Positions 23,364 to 34,353 of a DNA stretch of 64,000 nt are shown piece after piece. Source of the DNA: Amborella trichopoda. Lineage: Eukaryota > Streptophyta > Magnoliopsida > Amborellales > Amborellaceae. Every line of letters starts with the position of its first letter. The first letter of the stretch is position 1. The notes beneath the pieces were generated by a model, which saw only the letters and a list, made by a program, of their open reading frames with translations, did not search any database and had not been told where the DNA came from. The translations under genes and the position numbers were made by a program. The stretch lies in assembly GCF_000471905.2 (NCBI RefSeq), contig NW_006500031.1:744368-808367 (forward strand). Direction: 5' to 3'.

Positions 23364-25415
23364 TTACCAATAATCTCCACAAGAACACGAACCCTCTCTA
23401 AAGTGGTGGAATCGACTGCGATCCCTAACGACAATTTCTCGATCAAATATTTTGGAAATGAGCTTCGTTGCAGTATGGCAATCACCACAAACCCTTAGAT
23501 TTTTCACTATCCGAATGGTAGCCCCACTATCAGTGTGAATCAAGCCATACGCAATAGCTAGTTTCTCACTATGATAACACAATGCCAGCTCTTTCTCCTC
23601 CTCTTGTACATCAAAGAACACCTCAGATGTCTTGGCAACATAACCAACCATTTTCAATCTCCTCGAAATCTCTTCAAGCATCTTACACAACTCCTTGGAT
23701 CGAAGGTGAGCTTTATCTCTCACTCCGAATTCATGAACCTCGCCATTTATCTCGATGGAGCTACAACCAGGCTCCTTATAGATCATTCTTTCTCTCATCA
23801 TCTCCCTCACCCTCGCAAAATCACCCCACCGACCCGCATTGGCATATATATTAGATAGGATGGCAGAGTATCCTCCATCTCTCTGGTCCAATTCAAGCAA
23901 TCGCTCAAATGATAACTCAGCTAATTCTACATTGCCATGAATTTTGCAGGCACCAAGCAAAGCACCCCAAACTCCAACATGAGGCTCAATTGGCATCCCT
24001 TTTATCAATTCATAGGCCTCGTTCAACAAGCCAGCACGACCCAAGAGGTCGACCATGCACCCATAGTGCTCAAGCCGAGGCTTAAGCCCCAATGTAGAGC
24101 CCATTGAGCGAAAGATCCTTTGCCCTTCAGTTACCAACCCTGCATGGCTACATGCGCATAGAGCTCCAAGCACTGTAACCTCATTTGGTCTCACTGATTC
24201 TCCCTCCATTTGATCAAAAAATTCTAAAGCCTCCTTACTTTTTCCGTGCATAGCAAGACCCAAAATCATCGCATTCCACAAGGCCACATCTTTGTCCGAG
24301 AGCACCTCGAACACCTGTCGAGCTACTTTGAGGGCTCCACACTTGGAATACATATCCACTAAGGCAGTTCCTATCAGAACACTCACTCTAAACCCCATCC
24401 TATCAATATAACTGTGAACCCATCTACCCAAGTCTAGGGCACCCATTTGGGCACATGCAGATAGAACGCTAACTATGGTCACCTCATTAAGTTCAATACC
24501 CTCCTTCATCATCCGACGAAACAAGCTTATCGCTTCATTGAAAAGCCCACCTTGAACTAATCCACTAATCAAAGTGTTCCAAGAAACGACATCTCTTCGA
24601 GGCATTTCATCAAACACTTTGTAAGCCGCCTCAAAATCCCCAACCGTGACAAATCCAGCCATAATTGTATTGCACATGAGCAAATCTTTGATGGGAGCAT
24701 TACAAAAAAGTTCACTAGCCTTACCCATATCACCAATTTTGATGAACCCACTAATCACAATATTCCAACAAACAACATCTTTATCCGGCATCTCCTCAAA
24801 CAATTGACATGCAACCCCCATATCCCTGCACTTGTTCACATAACCAGATATGATCGCTGTCCAAGCCACCACATCTCTCTTGGGCATCTCATCAAACACT
24901 TGTCTCGCTTCTGGTACACACTCGCAACCCATATACAGCTCAATGAGGCTCGTTTGAACAAAGACATCGGCGTCCAATCCAAGCCTCGCAGCCTGACCAT
25001 GCACCACTTGGCCGAGACCCAGGTTCGACAACTCCACGCACGCTCGAGCCATAAAGGGAAGCGTAAAGTGGTCGAACTGCACATTCTCGTCATGCATTCT
25101 GCGAAAGATGGATAGGGCTTGTTGGGGTTCGCCACTAGTTTGAAGAATTCGGATAATCGTGTTGAATTCGAATGAATTTGGGGTGGGGATTTGGGTGAAG
25201 AATGAGGAGGCGTAACTTGGGTTTATTAGTAGCTTGGAGCAGTGTAAGAGAAACTTGGAGTGGAGGTGGTGGAGTTGGGCTTTGAGGAGGTAGACATGGA
25301 GTTGTTTGAGAGTAAAGAGTGTGGTGACGGTTTGATTGGAAGAGTACAGGAGGTGGAGGGCAATGTGGTGCATGCGATTGAAGGTGGCGGACAGCGCCCT
25401 TGGTCCGCCATTCAT
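23364..25415 (-). CDS. DYW-class pentatricopeptide repeat protein, organelle C-to-U RNA editing type
   Basis: Intronless, 683 residues. PLS-type PPR motifs run from about residue 80 to 480, with FDEMPKRDVVAWTAIISGYV, FDEMPRRDVVSWNTLISGLV and VDMYSKCGALKVARQVF. The E region follows (WGALLGACKIHGNVELAE, PGCSSIEINGEVHEF) and then a complete DYW deaminase-like domain ending CSCGDYW. Zinc and catalytic signatures are intact: HSE at 615-617 and CGDCH with cysteines at 643 and 646. By family, such proteins bind specific plastid or mitochondrial transcripts and edit cytidines. The N terminus lacks an obvious acidic stretch and could be a transit peptide; the organelle is not determined. The start at 25415 is the first ATG of the open frame; another ATG is 14 codons in. 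The target transcript cannot be read from the DNA by eye. Confidence 0.96.
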   Translation of the reverse strand: MNGGPRALSATFNRMHHIALHLLYSSNQTVTTLFTLKQLHVYLLKAQLHHLHSKFLLHCSKLLINPSYASSFFTQIPTPNSFEFNTIIRILQTSGEPQQALSIFRRMHDENVQFDHFTLPFMARACVELSNLGLGQVVHGQAARLGLDADVFVQTSLIELYMGCECVPEARQVFDEMPKRDVVAWTAIISGYVNKCRDMGVACQLFEEMPDKDVVCWNIVISGFIKIGDMGKASELFCNAPIKDLLMCNTIMAGFVTVGDFEAAYKVFDEMPRRDVVSWNTLISGLVQGGLFNEAISLFRRMMKEGIELNEVTIVSVLSACAQMGALDLGRWVHSYIDRMGFRVSVLIGTALVDMYSKCGALKVARQVFEVLSDKDVALWNAMILGLAMHGKSKEALEFFDQMEGESVRPNEVTVLGALCACSHAGLVTEGQRIFRSMGSTLGLKPRLEHYGCMVDLLGRAGLLNEAYELIKGMPIEPHVGVWGALLGACKIHGNVELAELSFERLLELDQRDGGYSAILSNIYANAGRWGDFARVREMMRERMIYKEPGCSSIEINGEVHEFGVRDKAHLRSKELCKMLEEISRRLKMVGYVAKTSEVFFDVQEEEKELALCYHSEKLAIAYGLIHTDSGATIRIVKNLRVCGDCHTATKLISKIFDREIVVRDRSRFHHFREGSCSCGDYW

Positions 25416-25544
25416 TGGAGGATGGTCTGTGCATGCTTAGGATTTGTAATTGGGCAAGCCTACGAGAGAGAGAGAGAGGTATAAAAATTTGCTAAAAGTT
25501 GTATGTCAAAAGTCATAAGCTCTAACGGGTCCCTTGAGTAAAAA

Positions 25545-25745
25545 TAGAGGTGGCAAAGGACCGGGACCGGGACCGGGACCGGACCTGCGACCTGCTGGGT
25601 ATACTCAGCATGGATTTGGGTATGGGTCCAATATTTGGACCCGATGGTTGAGTCTAGGTCTAAAACTTGGATATGAATACTATTTGGATTTAGGTTTGGG
25701 TCTGGTTGGACCGACCAACACAAGTAAACTATTGGAGATAAAATA
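25545..25745 (+). repeat. Dispersed GGGACC/GGGTCC-type repeat, copy 1
   Basis: AGAGGTGGCAAAGGACCGGG leads a short GGGACC tandem run, then TGGGTCCAATATTTGGACCC and a GAATACTATTTGG tail. Related copies are at 25925-26065 (same strand) and inverted at about 27540-27690 and 27870-28015. They share a G(G)TGGCA head and the GAATACTATT(C) tail. Class unresolved. Confidence 0.55.
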
Positions 25746-25924
25746 GTTTAAGCTCTATTTGTTTGGGTGTATTAAATATCATATACATTAAAAACTCGAT
25801 ATCATTTTATGCTATAACACAACAAATCAGACGGCTTAAAATCTAGTAGCAGATGATTGTGTCCTTGCTACTAATAATATAAGTATATGTTAGTAAAAAA
25901 AAGACCAAAAAAAAAAAGAGCTCA

Positions 25925-26065
25925 TAGTGAGGGTGGCAATAGGCCCGGGACCCGACATATATGAGTATGAGTCCAACTTTTAGACCCGACGGATCGGGTC
26001 TAAGTAGAAAACCTGGACCCGAATACTATTCAAGTTTTGGTCCACGTTCATCCCGTTTCCACCCC
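25925..26065 (+). repeat. Dispersed GGGACC-type repeat, copy 2
   Basis: AGGGTGGCAATAGGCCCGGG, then TAGACCCGACGGATCGGGTC and ACCCGAATACTATTC. Same arrangement as copy 1. Confidence 0.55.
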
Positions 26066-26198
26066 GAGTAAAAGAAAAACCCTACTTGTAACATATTTAG
26101 GAACCAACTTGAGGGATGTAAACTGGAATTAGCGATCAACCTAAAACATAGGGAGTTGATAGTGTGCCTGAAAAAATAACATTTGAAAACGGGTACTG

Positions 26199-26465
26199 TA
26201 TTCCCCAGTTATCTACAAAAAATAAAATAAAAAAATTGAAAACAACTTGTTCGATTTTTGAAAAGATGGTCAGATTTGGGTGTTAGGAACACTAAAGTAC
26301 TCATGATTCGAGGGCATAAAAAAGTTTGTGCACCTATATCATGCTCTTCCCTCCAGTATGAAGAATTAATGGATTCTAAATTTCTTAACACCCAAATCTG
26401 ACCATCTTTTCAAAAATCGAACAAGTTGTCTTCAATTTTTTTTTTCGTAGACAGGTGGGGAACAC
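26199..26465. repeat. Foldback element with 44-nt perfect arms (~85-nt total arms)
   Basis: Positions 26242-26285 and 26386-26429 are exact reverse complements over 44 bases (arm starts ACAACTTGTTCGATTTTTGA). Weaker complementarity extends outward to the TTCCCC/GGGGAA ends, and the loop is about 100 bases. No clear target duplication. It could be a young MITE or a hairpin-RNA source. Confidence 0.8.
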
Positions 26466-26645
26466 TGGCCCACTTAGCGTGATCATATCTCCATAAAACC
26501 CTCCATCAACAATGATTGCCATTGAGCTCTGAACCTCACATAGTGGCACCAAATTTGTGCCTCACTTGGTTAAAATACCATGGCTTTTTACGTACACTGA
26601 AATGCATATCCCTAACTTCAACAAAGTATTAATGAAAATAAAAAA

Positions 26646-27030
26646 GGAAATAGTTTATATAGAGCTGAGCCTCTAAACGATCAAATTAGAGCCCACCTCA
26701 AAAATTTTACTAGAAGAAGTTCTTTTTTATGCCCAAATATCCTTAAATTAATCATCTTAATATCAAGATGCATAGATATGAGAAAAAAAATGGATTTCGA
26801 GTTTTGGAAGTAATGCATCTTGTAATACATTTTTTTACCGTCAAGATTTTGAAGTTTTCATAGATATGCTCAATCTGCACTATTTTTTAAACTTTAAATT
26901 TTATAATTTCAGATAAAAATATATTTTAAGGCTATCACAAAGATTTTCAATATTAAAACTACATTTATCGATACTATTAGAAAAAAGGTTTTACTTTGAT
27001 TATTTAGAGCATCGATACAAACCGCACCCC
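26646..27030. mobile_element. hAT-like MITE, family A copy 2
   Basis: The left end contains GAGCCTCTAAACGATCAAAT and the reverse complement of the right GGGGTGCGGTTTGTATCGAT followed by GCTCTAAATAATCAAA. It is flanked by A-rich runs that obscure the duplication. Confidence 0.7.
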
Positions 27031-27539
27031 AAAAAAAAAGAGGTTACAATTATTTAAGGGTCTTTTGTTCTACTCAAATGAAGCTCGTTGGTTAAAAAGT
27101 AGCTCGTGTATGGGTTGTTTGCCGACTCACATCACAAATACTCTTACTCACATATTTTAAATAAGTGTTGGGAGAGAATCATTGGCTAATTTCAAGTTCT
27201 ACAAAAAAAATTTCGAACTTCAAATTGACATTTAATGATTAGAAATAATTGTTACCTGCTTATAACTATGATAAATGGTTTTATAGAATAAAATCACAGA
27301 CAAAAAAAGGGTCGTCATCCCAAATATCTCCATCCGACAACAAAATAAAGCTACGCTCTTTAGCTTTTTGTACTTGTAACTTTAGTGGCCTTCTATTTAG
27401 AGAGAGAAAAGGAGACCATTAGTATTCCGGAGAAAGAGAGAGAGGGAAGGCAGGGGAAAGAAAAATTGTTTGCATGAGATAATAAGGAATAGAGAAGGAG
27501 CGAGGGGAGCACGTTACGGTAAAAAATAAGCGGCACGTA

Positions 27540-28015
27540 TAGTCTTCGACTACTCGGGGCTCCGGCTAGACCCGGATCTGGACCCAGACCCTAATAGTAT
27601 TTAGTCTAAAATTTGGATCCATACTCACATTAGTCGGGTTACAAGTCTACTTATCTAGTCCCAAGTCTGGTCGGATTTTTTACCACCCTATGATTATGAG
27701 CTTTTTTTATCTTTTTTCTTGTGCTTTTTTTTAACCATCATATACACTATGATTATGAGCTTCCTTTTTTTTTTTTTTTTCCAAAAATGTTGTATATATT
27801 ATCAATATTGTGACAATATGAACACCTAGCTCGCGCTTAAAGACACATGATTGCCATCATATAACCTATTACTAGGGGTATGGTTTGGGTACAGTTGGAC
27901 CCAGACTCGAATAGTATTATTTGGGTCCAAAATTTGGTCCCATACCTGGGCCTATGGTCGAGTATACCCGTTGGATCCTGGGTTAGGTCGGGTCCATTGC
28001 CACCCCTAATACTCA
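27540..28015 (-). repeat. Dispersed GGGACC-type repeats, copies 3 and 4 (inverted)
   Basis: Two inverted copies at about 27540-27690 and 27870-28015. Both carry AATAGTATT, an AAATTTGG(A/T)(C/T)CC core and end with a TTACCACCC/TTGCCACCCC terminus. Confidence 0.55.
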
Positions 28016-28626
28016 CCCAAGTAACACGGGCATGTATAGTGTTCAACTACTAGGGCGTGCCAACTCGTACTAACTCGAGCTCGCTGTATCAAGTTTGGGA
28101 TCTTAAAAAAAATTAGAATGAAAAGAAAAAAAAACTCTAAAAAATAAGATATTTATTTATTTATTTTTGTGTTTTCTATTAGTTTGTAAAGATTAAAAAG
28201 TGTTTGGCAATGAATACTTAGTTTTACAATTTTCCTTCTTTTTTAATTATTTCTAAAATACTTTGAATTATTTCTAAAATACCCCCGACCACAAATTGAT
28301 TTTTTCAAAATCCATTTTTTCACTAGTTTTTCAACCTCAGTGTTGTTTAATTTTATTTTAAACATATTGTTTGAGCTTTTTATATATTTTAATTTTTTTA
28401 ACACTTTTTGGTATGCTCAGCACCTACCTAATGGGGCTGAGCTACACGAACTTGGTCCAGGCTAGGGCCGGGTTACGGGGCCGAGTCGTGCTTTCTTAGA
28501 GCCGGGTTACGGAGTCACACAAACTTGGTCCAGCCTGGGGTCGGGTTAGAGAGCCAACTTGCAAGAGCATTGCTTTGTATGTACTCGCTCAATCAAAATA
28601 CGTACTGGGGGCAATATTTTTTTTTT
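28016..28626. other. Intergenic, no gene seen
   Basis: AT-rich. It has two short copies of a GCCGGGTTACGG(G/A)G segment with GAACTTGGTCCAG(C/G) at about 28445-28560. Confidence 0.5.
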
Positions 28627-28826
28627 GAGTAATGATCCTAAGAGACCATCTCATACCCATTTGTGTAAGATCTCAAAAGATCACTTTTATATTTGGCACA
28701 AATCTCTAGAAAACTCAAGTCTCACACCTATGTGATAACTTTTCTAGAGATCTGTGCTAAATTGAATGATGATCATTTTGGGGTCCTACACACATGGGTG
28801 TGAGAGGTTTCATAGAATCATTACTC
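28627..28826. mobile_element. Small MITE (200 bp) with ~55-bp inverted ends in a poly-T tract
   Basis: The left end starts GAGTAATGATCCTAAGAGAC and the reverse complement of the right GAGTAATGATTCTATGAAAC. The interior is also largely inverted (CTCATACCCATTTGTGTA against CTCACACCCATGTGTGTA). It is bordered on both sides by T-runs, so the target duplication is presumably poly-T. Confidence 0.75.
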
Positions 28827-29211
28827 TTTTTTTTTTTTTTTTCAGTTTGAAATTTTGATAACCACTAAAAAAATCACTTGATCATTATCTTCAAAAGACA
28901 AATTTTGAATTTTAAGTTTTTTGACATTTCGATCATGCCCTTTAAAAATTGGATCGGTTCGATATTGAGACATTATTATTTTTAGTACACAGAAGGTTTA
29001 ATTCAAAATTTTACTGAGGCTAAGCTATGGGTTGAAGATATTACATCCATAAAAAAATTAGAGCCCGAAAATTATTCTTATGTTGAATATTACTCGAGGA
29101 AGTAAATAAATAGTATGCCCCTATATGAGAAATACAAAAACACCGTAGGGAGAGAGAGGGGCGTCAAGGGTAAACTTAAAAAAAAATAGATGAACATAAA
29201 AAGTAATGCAG

Positions 29212-29545
29212 TGAAGTGAAGCTGAAAAGGTGGCCCTCCCTTCTCGAAGGTTCTCGCTAATGCAGGATAAGATTTGGTGTATCAAGGGTCGCAGTTCTAA
29301 TTAAATAGATTAATACGCAATTACCACTTTTAATTTAAAAAACAAAGATATATAATCCTGAGAGAGTGAAGGTGAACACGAGAAATCAGGCAGTCAAGAA
29401 AAGATGCCCCTCCCTTCACGATGGTTATCGCTAATATATGCTAAGATTTGGTGTATCAAAGGGTGTCATAGTTCTAATCAAGTCGACTAGTATACAATTA
29501 CCACTTTGGATTAAAAAACAGAGATATAATCCTCTTAAGTGATAA
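29212..29545. repeat. Diverged tandem duplication, about 185 bp x 2
   Basis: Both units contain CCCTCCCTTC, ATCGCTAAT or TCTCGCTAATG, AAGATTTGGTGTATCAA, AGTTCTAAT, CAATTACCACTTT and AGATATATAATCCT-like segments in the same order. The second copy is about 80 percent similar by eye. Confidence 0.7.
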
Positions 29546-29949
29546 TCACTTATTTTTTTAAAAAATTGTTTCATGCGGGCTGGCCTGCATTTCTATATAT
29601 GGGGTCCAGACAGTGTAAAGCATGCATCTTAAAGGTGGATACAAGTTGGTGTCTCATCTAAAAACAATGGGGTCTAAATATTTTCTCACTAGAATTATTA
29701 TTTTTAGTTTTTAAAATTTTTTTATTTATTCATATTCATGATCTTCATGTTAAAGATTACATGTATTTAAAACTTAACTCTTAAAATCCATCTCAAAAAA
29801 TAGATTTAGTAAGAGGCTCGGACTCCTACATATGCAGCCTTGGCCACATAGAAACTGGTCTTTTAATTTTTGTGTTAGAATGTTTACCGAATGGCGGCTA
29901 AATGTGTTATTATTAGTGCTTCCTAACTTAAAAATATTTAACAAATAAA

Positions 29950-30271
29950 GGCGCAGCAAAGTAAGGCGCACCTCACAATCAATAGTATTGAAATATGTTG
30001 TTTCGATATTAAAAATATTTTTGATGATTTGAAACTTTATTTTTATATCTAATTATAAAATTTAAAAGTTTCAAAAAATAATATAGATCCAATATATTTA
30101 TAAATATAAGATAGATTATTTTCAAGACTTGAAATCTATTTTTTCTCATTTCCGTTTATTTTGAGGTCAAAATGACCGATGTGAGTATTCTTGAACAACA
30201 AAATAACCGGTTTTTGTGAATTTTTGAGGTGGATCTTAATTTGATTGTTTAGATCCTCATATCCTTAAAAG
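29950..30271. mobile_element. hAT-like MITE, family A copy 3 (degenerate)
   Basis: It contains CACAATCAATAGTATTGAAA at the left and TTTTGAGGTGGATCTTAATT followed by TGATTGTTTAGATCCTCAT at the right. The interior keeps the family's ATTTTCAAGACTTGAAATC block. Boundaries approximate. Confidence 0.55.
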
Positions 30272-31099
30272 AATAAACAGGAATTAAGCAAATAAACAAG
30301 TGAGTTAAGACTTAAACTATGTTGGCTTTTTGTCAAAGACATCAAAACCAGGGCGTGGCACTTTAACACGTGTTCTCTTTTGGCAGTTTTCTACCCGTTT
30401 CTTTCATCCTGTCATCACTGACCGTACTCGCTTTTCCAAAACGGTGAGGGTCCTTAAGCTATTCGATTTCACGAAATTTCGCCAAAATTTCAGTTGGGAG
30501 TTTGAAGATCCATTTTGGTGCGGTATTTTGGAGGGGGGCTCATGCTACGTGCTCCCGCAGGAACATGCTGCACAATTACTCGTCTGTGCCAAAGAGCTAC
30601 TCAAGGGGGTTTCTTGTATTTATTTTTGCTATGGAATTTTGGGATCCAATGTAAGAATCACCAATTAAGTATTCTTAAAAGAAATTGAGTTTTAGGGCGT
30701 GTAAACACTGGTGTTCAACGTTGAGAAGTATTGAGTTCACTCTATTGGTCTGAAAAATTAATACAGCTATAAGTCTCTTCTCATAAATAAGATATGGTTT
30801 GAATAGTATACTAAATATAATATAGAGTTTACCCTTTCTAATCCATCTACTAGCGGAGTGCAGAGGCATAAGCTTGCGCATGCGCATGCGCATTACATCA
30901 TCAATACTGGCTGAGATCGAGCACTCGTTAATATGCGCAACATGTGTCAACATATCACACAAGGCTATGAACCATGTCATCATAACACCAACACTTATAT
31001 CTGCCCAACTAGATAGAGGTGTAGTTTGTGTAATGAACCAATCTCGAACAATTAAAATACGTTGCACTCATAAATATTAGTAAAAGTATATATAAATAT
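30272..31099. other. Intergenic, no gene seen
   Basis: The open frame at 30330-30668 has no recognisable motif. An alternating purine-pyrimidine palindromic tract, GCGCATGCGCATGCGCAT, lies at about 30876-30893. Confidence 0.4.
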
Positions 31100-31400
31100 G
31101 AGTTTTACCCCAAATATTAAGGGTCGGCTGCATAAATCTTATTTTGGTATTATGCTATGTGAAGAATCATGTTTTAATCGACCATCAATCACCATATCTC
31201 TTCTTGACCATCAATCACTATATCTCTTCTTACTACTTCCCTTAATGTACTTTTAAGTCATCTTTTATCTTTATAGAACTTTCACTTGAATCAAATCGCC
31301 ACTATTTACTTGTATTGTTTTAAGTCAATGTTGTCTATGACTAGACCACCTAAGTCTATTTTCCCTCGTTTTTTCTCAGCTGCTCGTAAGTTTTGTCCAA
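31100..31400 (-). mobile_element. RTE-type LINE fragment
   Basis: The minus strand contains a frame reading RENRLRWSSH, matching the RENRLRWFGHVQR block near the C terminus of plant RTE-clade reverse transcriptase ORFs. Downstream TAGTGGCGATTTGATTCAAG and AGGGAAGTAGTAAGAAGAGA follow the usual order of that element, ending near a GATTTATGCAGCCGACCCTT segment. Stops and indels make it a dead 3' fragment. Confidence 0.6.
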
Positions 31401-31669
31401 CGTATTTTGTATATTTAGGATTTTAATTGTTTGGCTTTCTCTTCTTTTTTGGCTCTCTTCTTTCTTGTTTTGCATTAAAGACCTAAAAATACACTAACCA
31501 GTCAAATATGCTCCCGCGGGAGCAAACAACTTTTTAAAACCGAGCCCGGCATATGTACTCCTCGTAGCTTTTAAATCGAAACTTCGGCAGTCAAACAGAA
31601 TTTCTCGTAGTTTTCGTTCAATTTCGTGAAACCATCGTTTTTATCATAGCTGTCCTCCCTCATCTGAAA

Positions 31670-31990
31670 AGACCGAACACGTGTACACATACGCAGCCAC
31701 AAGGCACCGACCGTAAAATATTAAAGACAGTGGGACCCACCGCGTCGCCATCTTCCCCAATTTAAATTTAGAATAATCATATTTGTTTCCTAAATTGGGT
31801 GGACATGAAGCATCCATATCCACAAGCTGAAGCGCCCCAAAAAAACACTAAAAAAAGAAATAGGGCTTACGTGGCAGTTTATTTTGGGTGTGGCGGTGGT
31901 GGTGCTGACGTGACGAAAAGCGCAAAGGCCACCCGGGTCACTCGTACCCTTTTGATCCACATCTCCTGGCTCTCATTGGTTCCACCATAT
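31670..31990. promoter_or_regulatory. GC-richer island with G-box and TCP-type sites
   Basis: It contains CACGTG at about 31679-31684, the palindromic GTGGGACCCAC TCP-type site at about 31731-31741, TACGTGG and GACGTGACG cores, and the 14-mer AGCGCAAAGGCCAC shared with 13938-13951. It lies 2.4 kb upstream of the REVEILLE-like gene. Confidence 0.3.
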
Positions 31991-32000
31991 TAGAGGCCCT

Positions 32001-32781
32001 AGATATTTTGAGAATTTTTGCTCTTTTTTTTTTATTTCTTCTATTTTATAAAAAATAAATATATTTACTTTTTTTTTTATGGTGGTGATTTTTTAAGGGA
32101 GGAAACTGATAGATTGAACTTTTTTGTTTTTTTTTATTCTTCTATTTTATTAAAAATAAATGTCTTTTTTTTATGGTGGTGATTTTTAAAGGGAAGATAT
32201 TGATAGATTGCCCTTTACTTTTGTCATTATTGCCCATTCATTTTTTTCCTCCTTTTTGCTCTTTTGTAGAAATATATATATTTTTTCTGGCCGGGATTTT
32301 TAAAAAAGAAAAAAATTGCTGCATGGGCCCCATTTCCTTTTTTATCCGTTTGGTCTTTTATCAAAAATATCTTCTTTGTTTTTCAGATCAAGATTTTTAA
32401 GGAGGAAATCGGCACTTTTGCCCCAGCTCACTTTGGTAAAAACAGATATTTTTGGTAACTTGAAAAATGGAAATTTTGTTATTGGCTTTATTTTATTTAT
32501 TTTTGTGGTAAAATGAAGCTAATTTCTAGCAAAAACCACAAAAAAATAGAAAAAACTTAAATTAAAATTACAACGTTGCCCCATCCATAGATACCCAATT
32601 TTCTAATTTCCAATTTGGGGGCATATTTCTTATCTAATTTAGGCAAAATTTTGTCTAAAGTTAAGCTCTTTGAACCACCTAAAGCAACTACAATCCACGA
32701 AAAAAATAAAATAAAATAAAAATGTATTGTTGATTATCCATTCATTTTATAAGGAAGAAAAAGAAGAGGGTGAGATATTTT
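32001..32781. promoter_or_regulatory. Cluster of four evening elements upstream of the REVEILLE-like gene
   Basis: Exact AAAATATCT motifs occur at 32364-32372 (plus) and, inverted, at 32001-32009, 32444-32452 and 32773-32781. By established knowledge this is the binding site of CCA1/LHY/REVEILLE MYBs. The nearest likely target is the gene starting at 34354. The distance of 1.6-2.4 kb leaves the assignment inferential. Confidence 0.4.
32026..32215. repeat. Tandem duplication, about 94 bp x 2
   Basis: TTCTTCTATTTTAT, an AT run, TTTTTTTTATGGTGGTGATT, AAGGGA(G/A)GA and TGATAGATTG appear twice in the same order. Confidence 0.8.
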
Positions 32782-34100
32782 TATTTTTAATTTTGAAGAT
32801 AATTTTGTGAGTGCATTTTTTTCGCTTTTGTTGGCTCCTCTCCTCCATTCGCTTTGTGGCCCACAAATAAGAAAGACCCCAAATGGGCGACACGGACACG
32901 CCACGCGTCTTGGCCTTGGAGCATCGTCGGCCACAAGACTCCTCCGAATATTTCGACATTTTTCTCGAAGCCTCGTGTCGTGTCACTCCCCAATTTTAGT
33001 CATTTCTCCTGATTCGAAATGACAAAACTACCCTTCAACTTTGTTGCCAATGACAAAACCCATCCCCAATTAGCTTGCCATGTGGGGTTCTCGAAATGCC
33101 CTGCACTATACGAAATGTCAAATTGTGTCCAATGCCTTTCTAGTAGATATATATATATATGCACGCCTGAGCTGCTCTGTTCTCCCTAGTGTGGAGTAAG
33201 TATACACCATAGTGTATGCACTGCCTATCCATCAGGGCCGGGTCGCCATCCCGGGCCAAGACCCTTTTTCCATGGCCCGGATTTCGAAAAAGAAAACATA
33301 TACCCTCAGCCGAGCCCCATGGACACAGGCCCATGTTTGAATCTCTAGCCAAATTATGTTTTGCTAGTGCTAGGCCACCTGACTCATTGCTAGTGTACAA
33401 CAGTATGGGCATATAGTGCATGCAAGGTGGAGATTTGATTTGATGGTGCATATACATCATGAGCATCTAATTAGAAATAGAGGATAGATGTCACTATGAC
33501 ACACCGGTTCGTGCATTGTGGTATATAGTTTAGTATAGATAAGTGATTTAATAGTCGCTTGTTCGACTCAATAATCAATAGATCTGACGCAGTCAAAATG
33601 CTGCAATTCATTGCAAACAAATCCATAATCATCCGAGTCACCTAGTTTTCTCATTTTATGATTACTTTTTGGTTAGATATAAGATTGTTTGCCATGGGAA
33701 TTTCTCGATGAATCGGAATCTATATTGTCATGTATGTATGATACACCATGTGAAGCATCCATCGTTTGTCCTGATTGTGAATAAAAGAGACTAACTGTCC
33801 ATTCTCATGGGAGGACGGTACATGGTCTTGTGATATGTGCACCATGGACCATCGTATAAGATAAAAAAGATACAAAGAAAGAGGTATTTTTCAGAATAGA
33901 TTCAGATGTAATCGTCATTAGGAATAATATTGGGGCATTTTCGGTCATTTTCCCCAACGCCTAAGAATCTGCTTGTTTGGATTATGACGACTTTGCCCTC
34001 CAGCTCGATCCAAGCGGAACCACCCAAATCAACATCAGCCCCAATTTCTCAGGGCAAAACCGCCACAGAGAAAACGGCGGCTTACTTTAGAATTTAATAA
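32782..34100. other. Upstream region of the REVEILLE-like gene
   Basis: Mixed sequence with GC-richer parts at 32820-33000 and 33220-33330. Several overlapping open frames are seen on both strands without recognisable motifs. A TA tract lies at about 33150-33160. A transcription start probably lies near 34.1 kb, where a CT-rich leader begins, but no definite TATA box was assigned. Confidence 0.4.
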
Positions 34101-34353
34101 ATGTAGTTTAGGGGTGGCCCCGTCATTTCAAAAGATGAGAAGGCCATTTTGGTCAGTTTTTCTGTCTCAAAAGCAGCCTGATGCAGCCTCTCCCCTTATT
34201 CCTTCTTCGCTTCTTCACCCAAACTTGCCTTCCAACTTCGCTGCAATTTCTCTCCTCGCCGGAATCTCACACTTTTCAGGCGAATTTCTTTTTCCTGAAA
34301 ATTTAAGACTGGGTTTTTTTCTGGCGATTTTTCGCTATCTGTAGGGCTCAGCA

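Noticed and set aside
30330-30668. 112-residue plus-strand frame
   Set aside because: Composition and motifs do not suggest a protein, no splice partners were found, and it lies in degenerate intergenic DNA.
33140-33466. 108-residue frame upstream of the REVEILLE-like gene
   Set aside because: No motif; it includes a TA microsatellite translated as a Tyr/Ile run.
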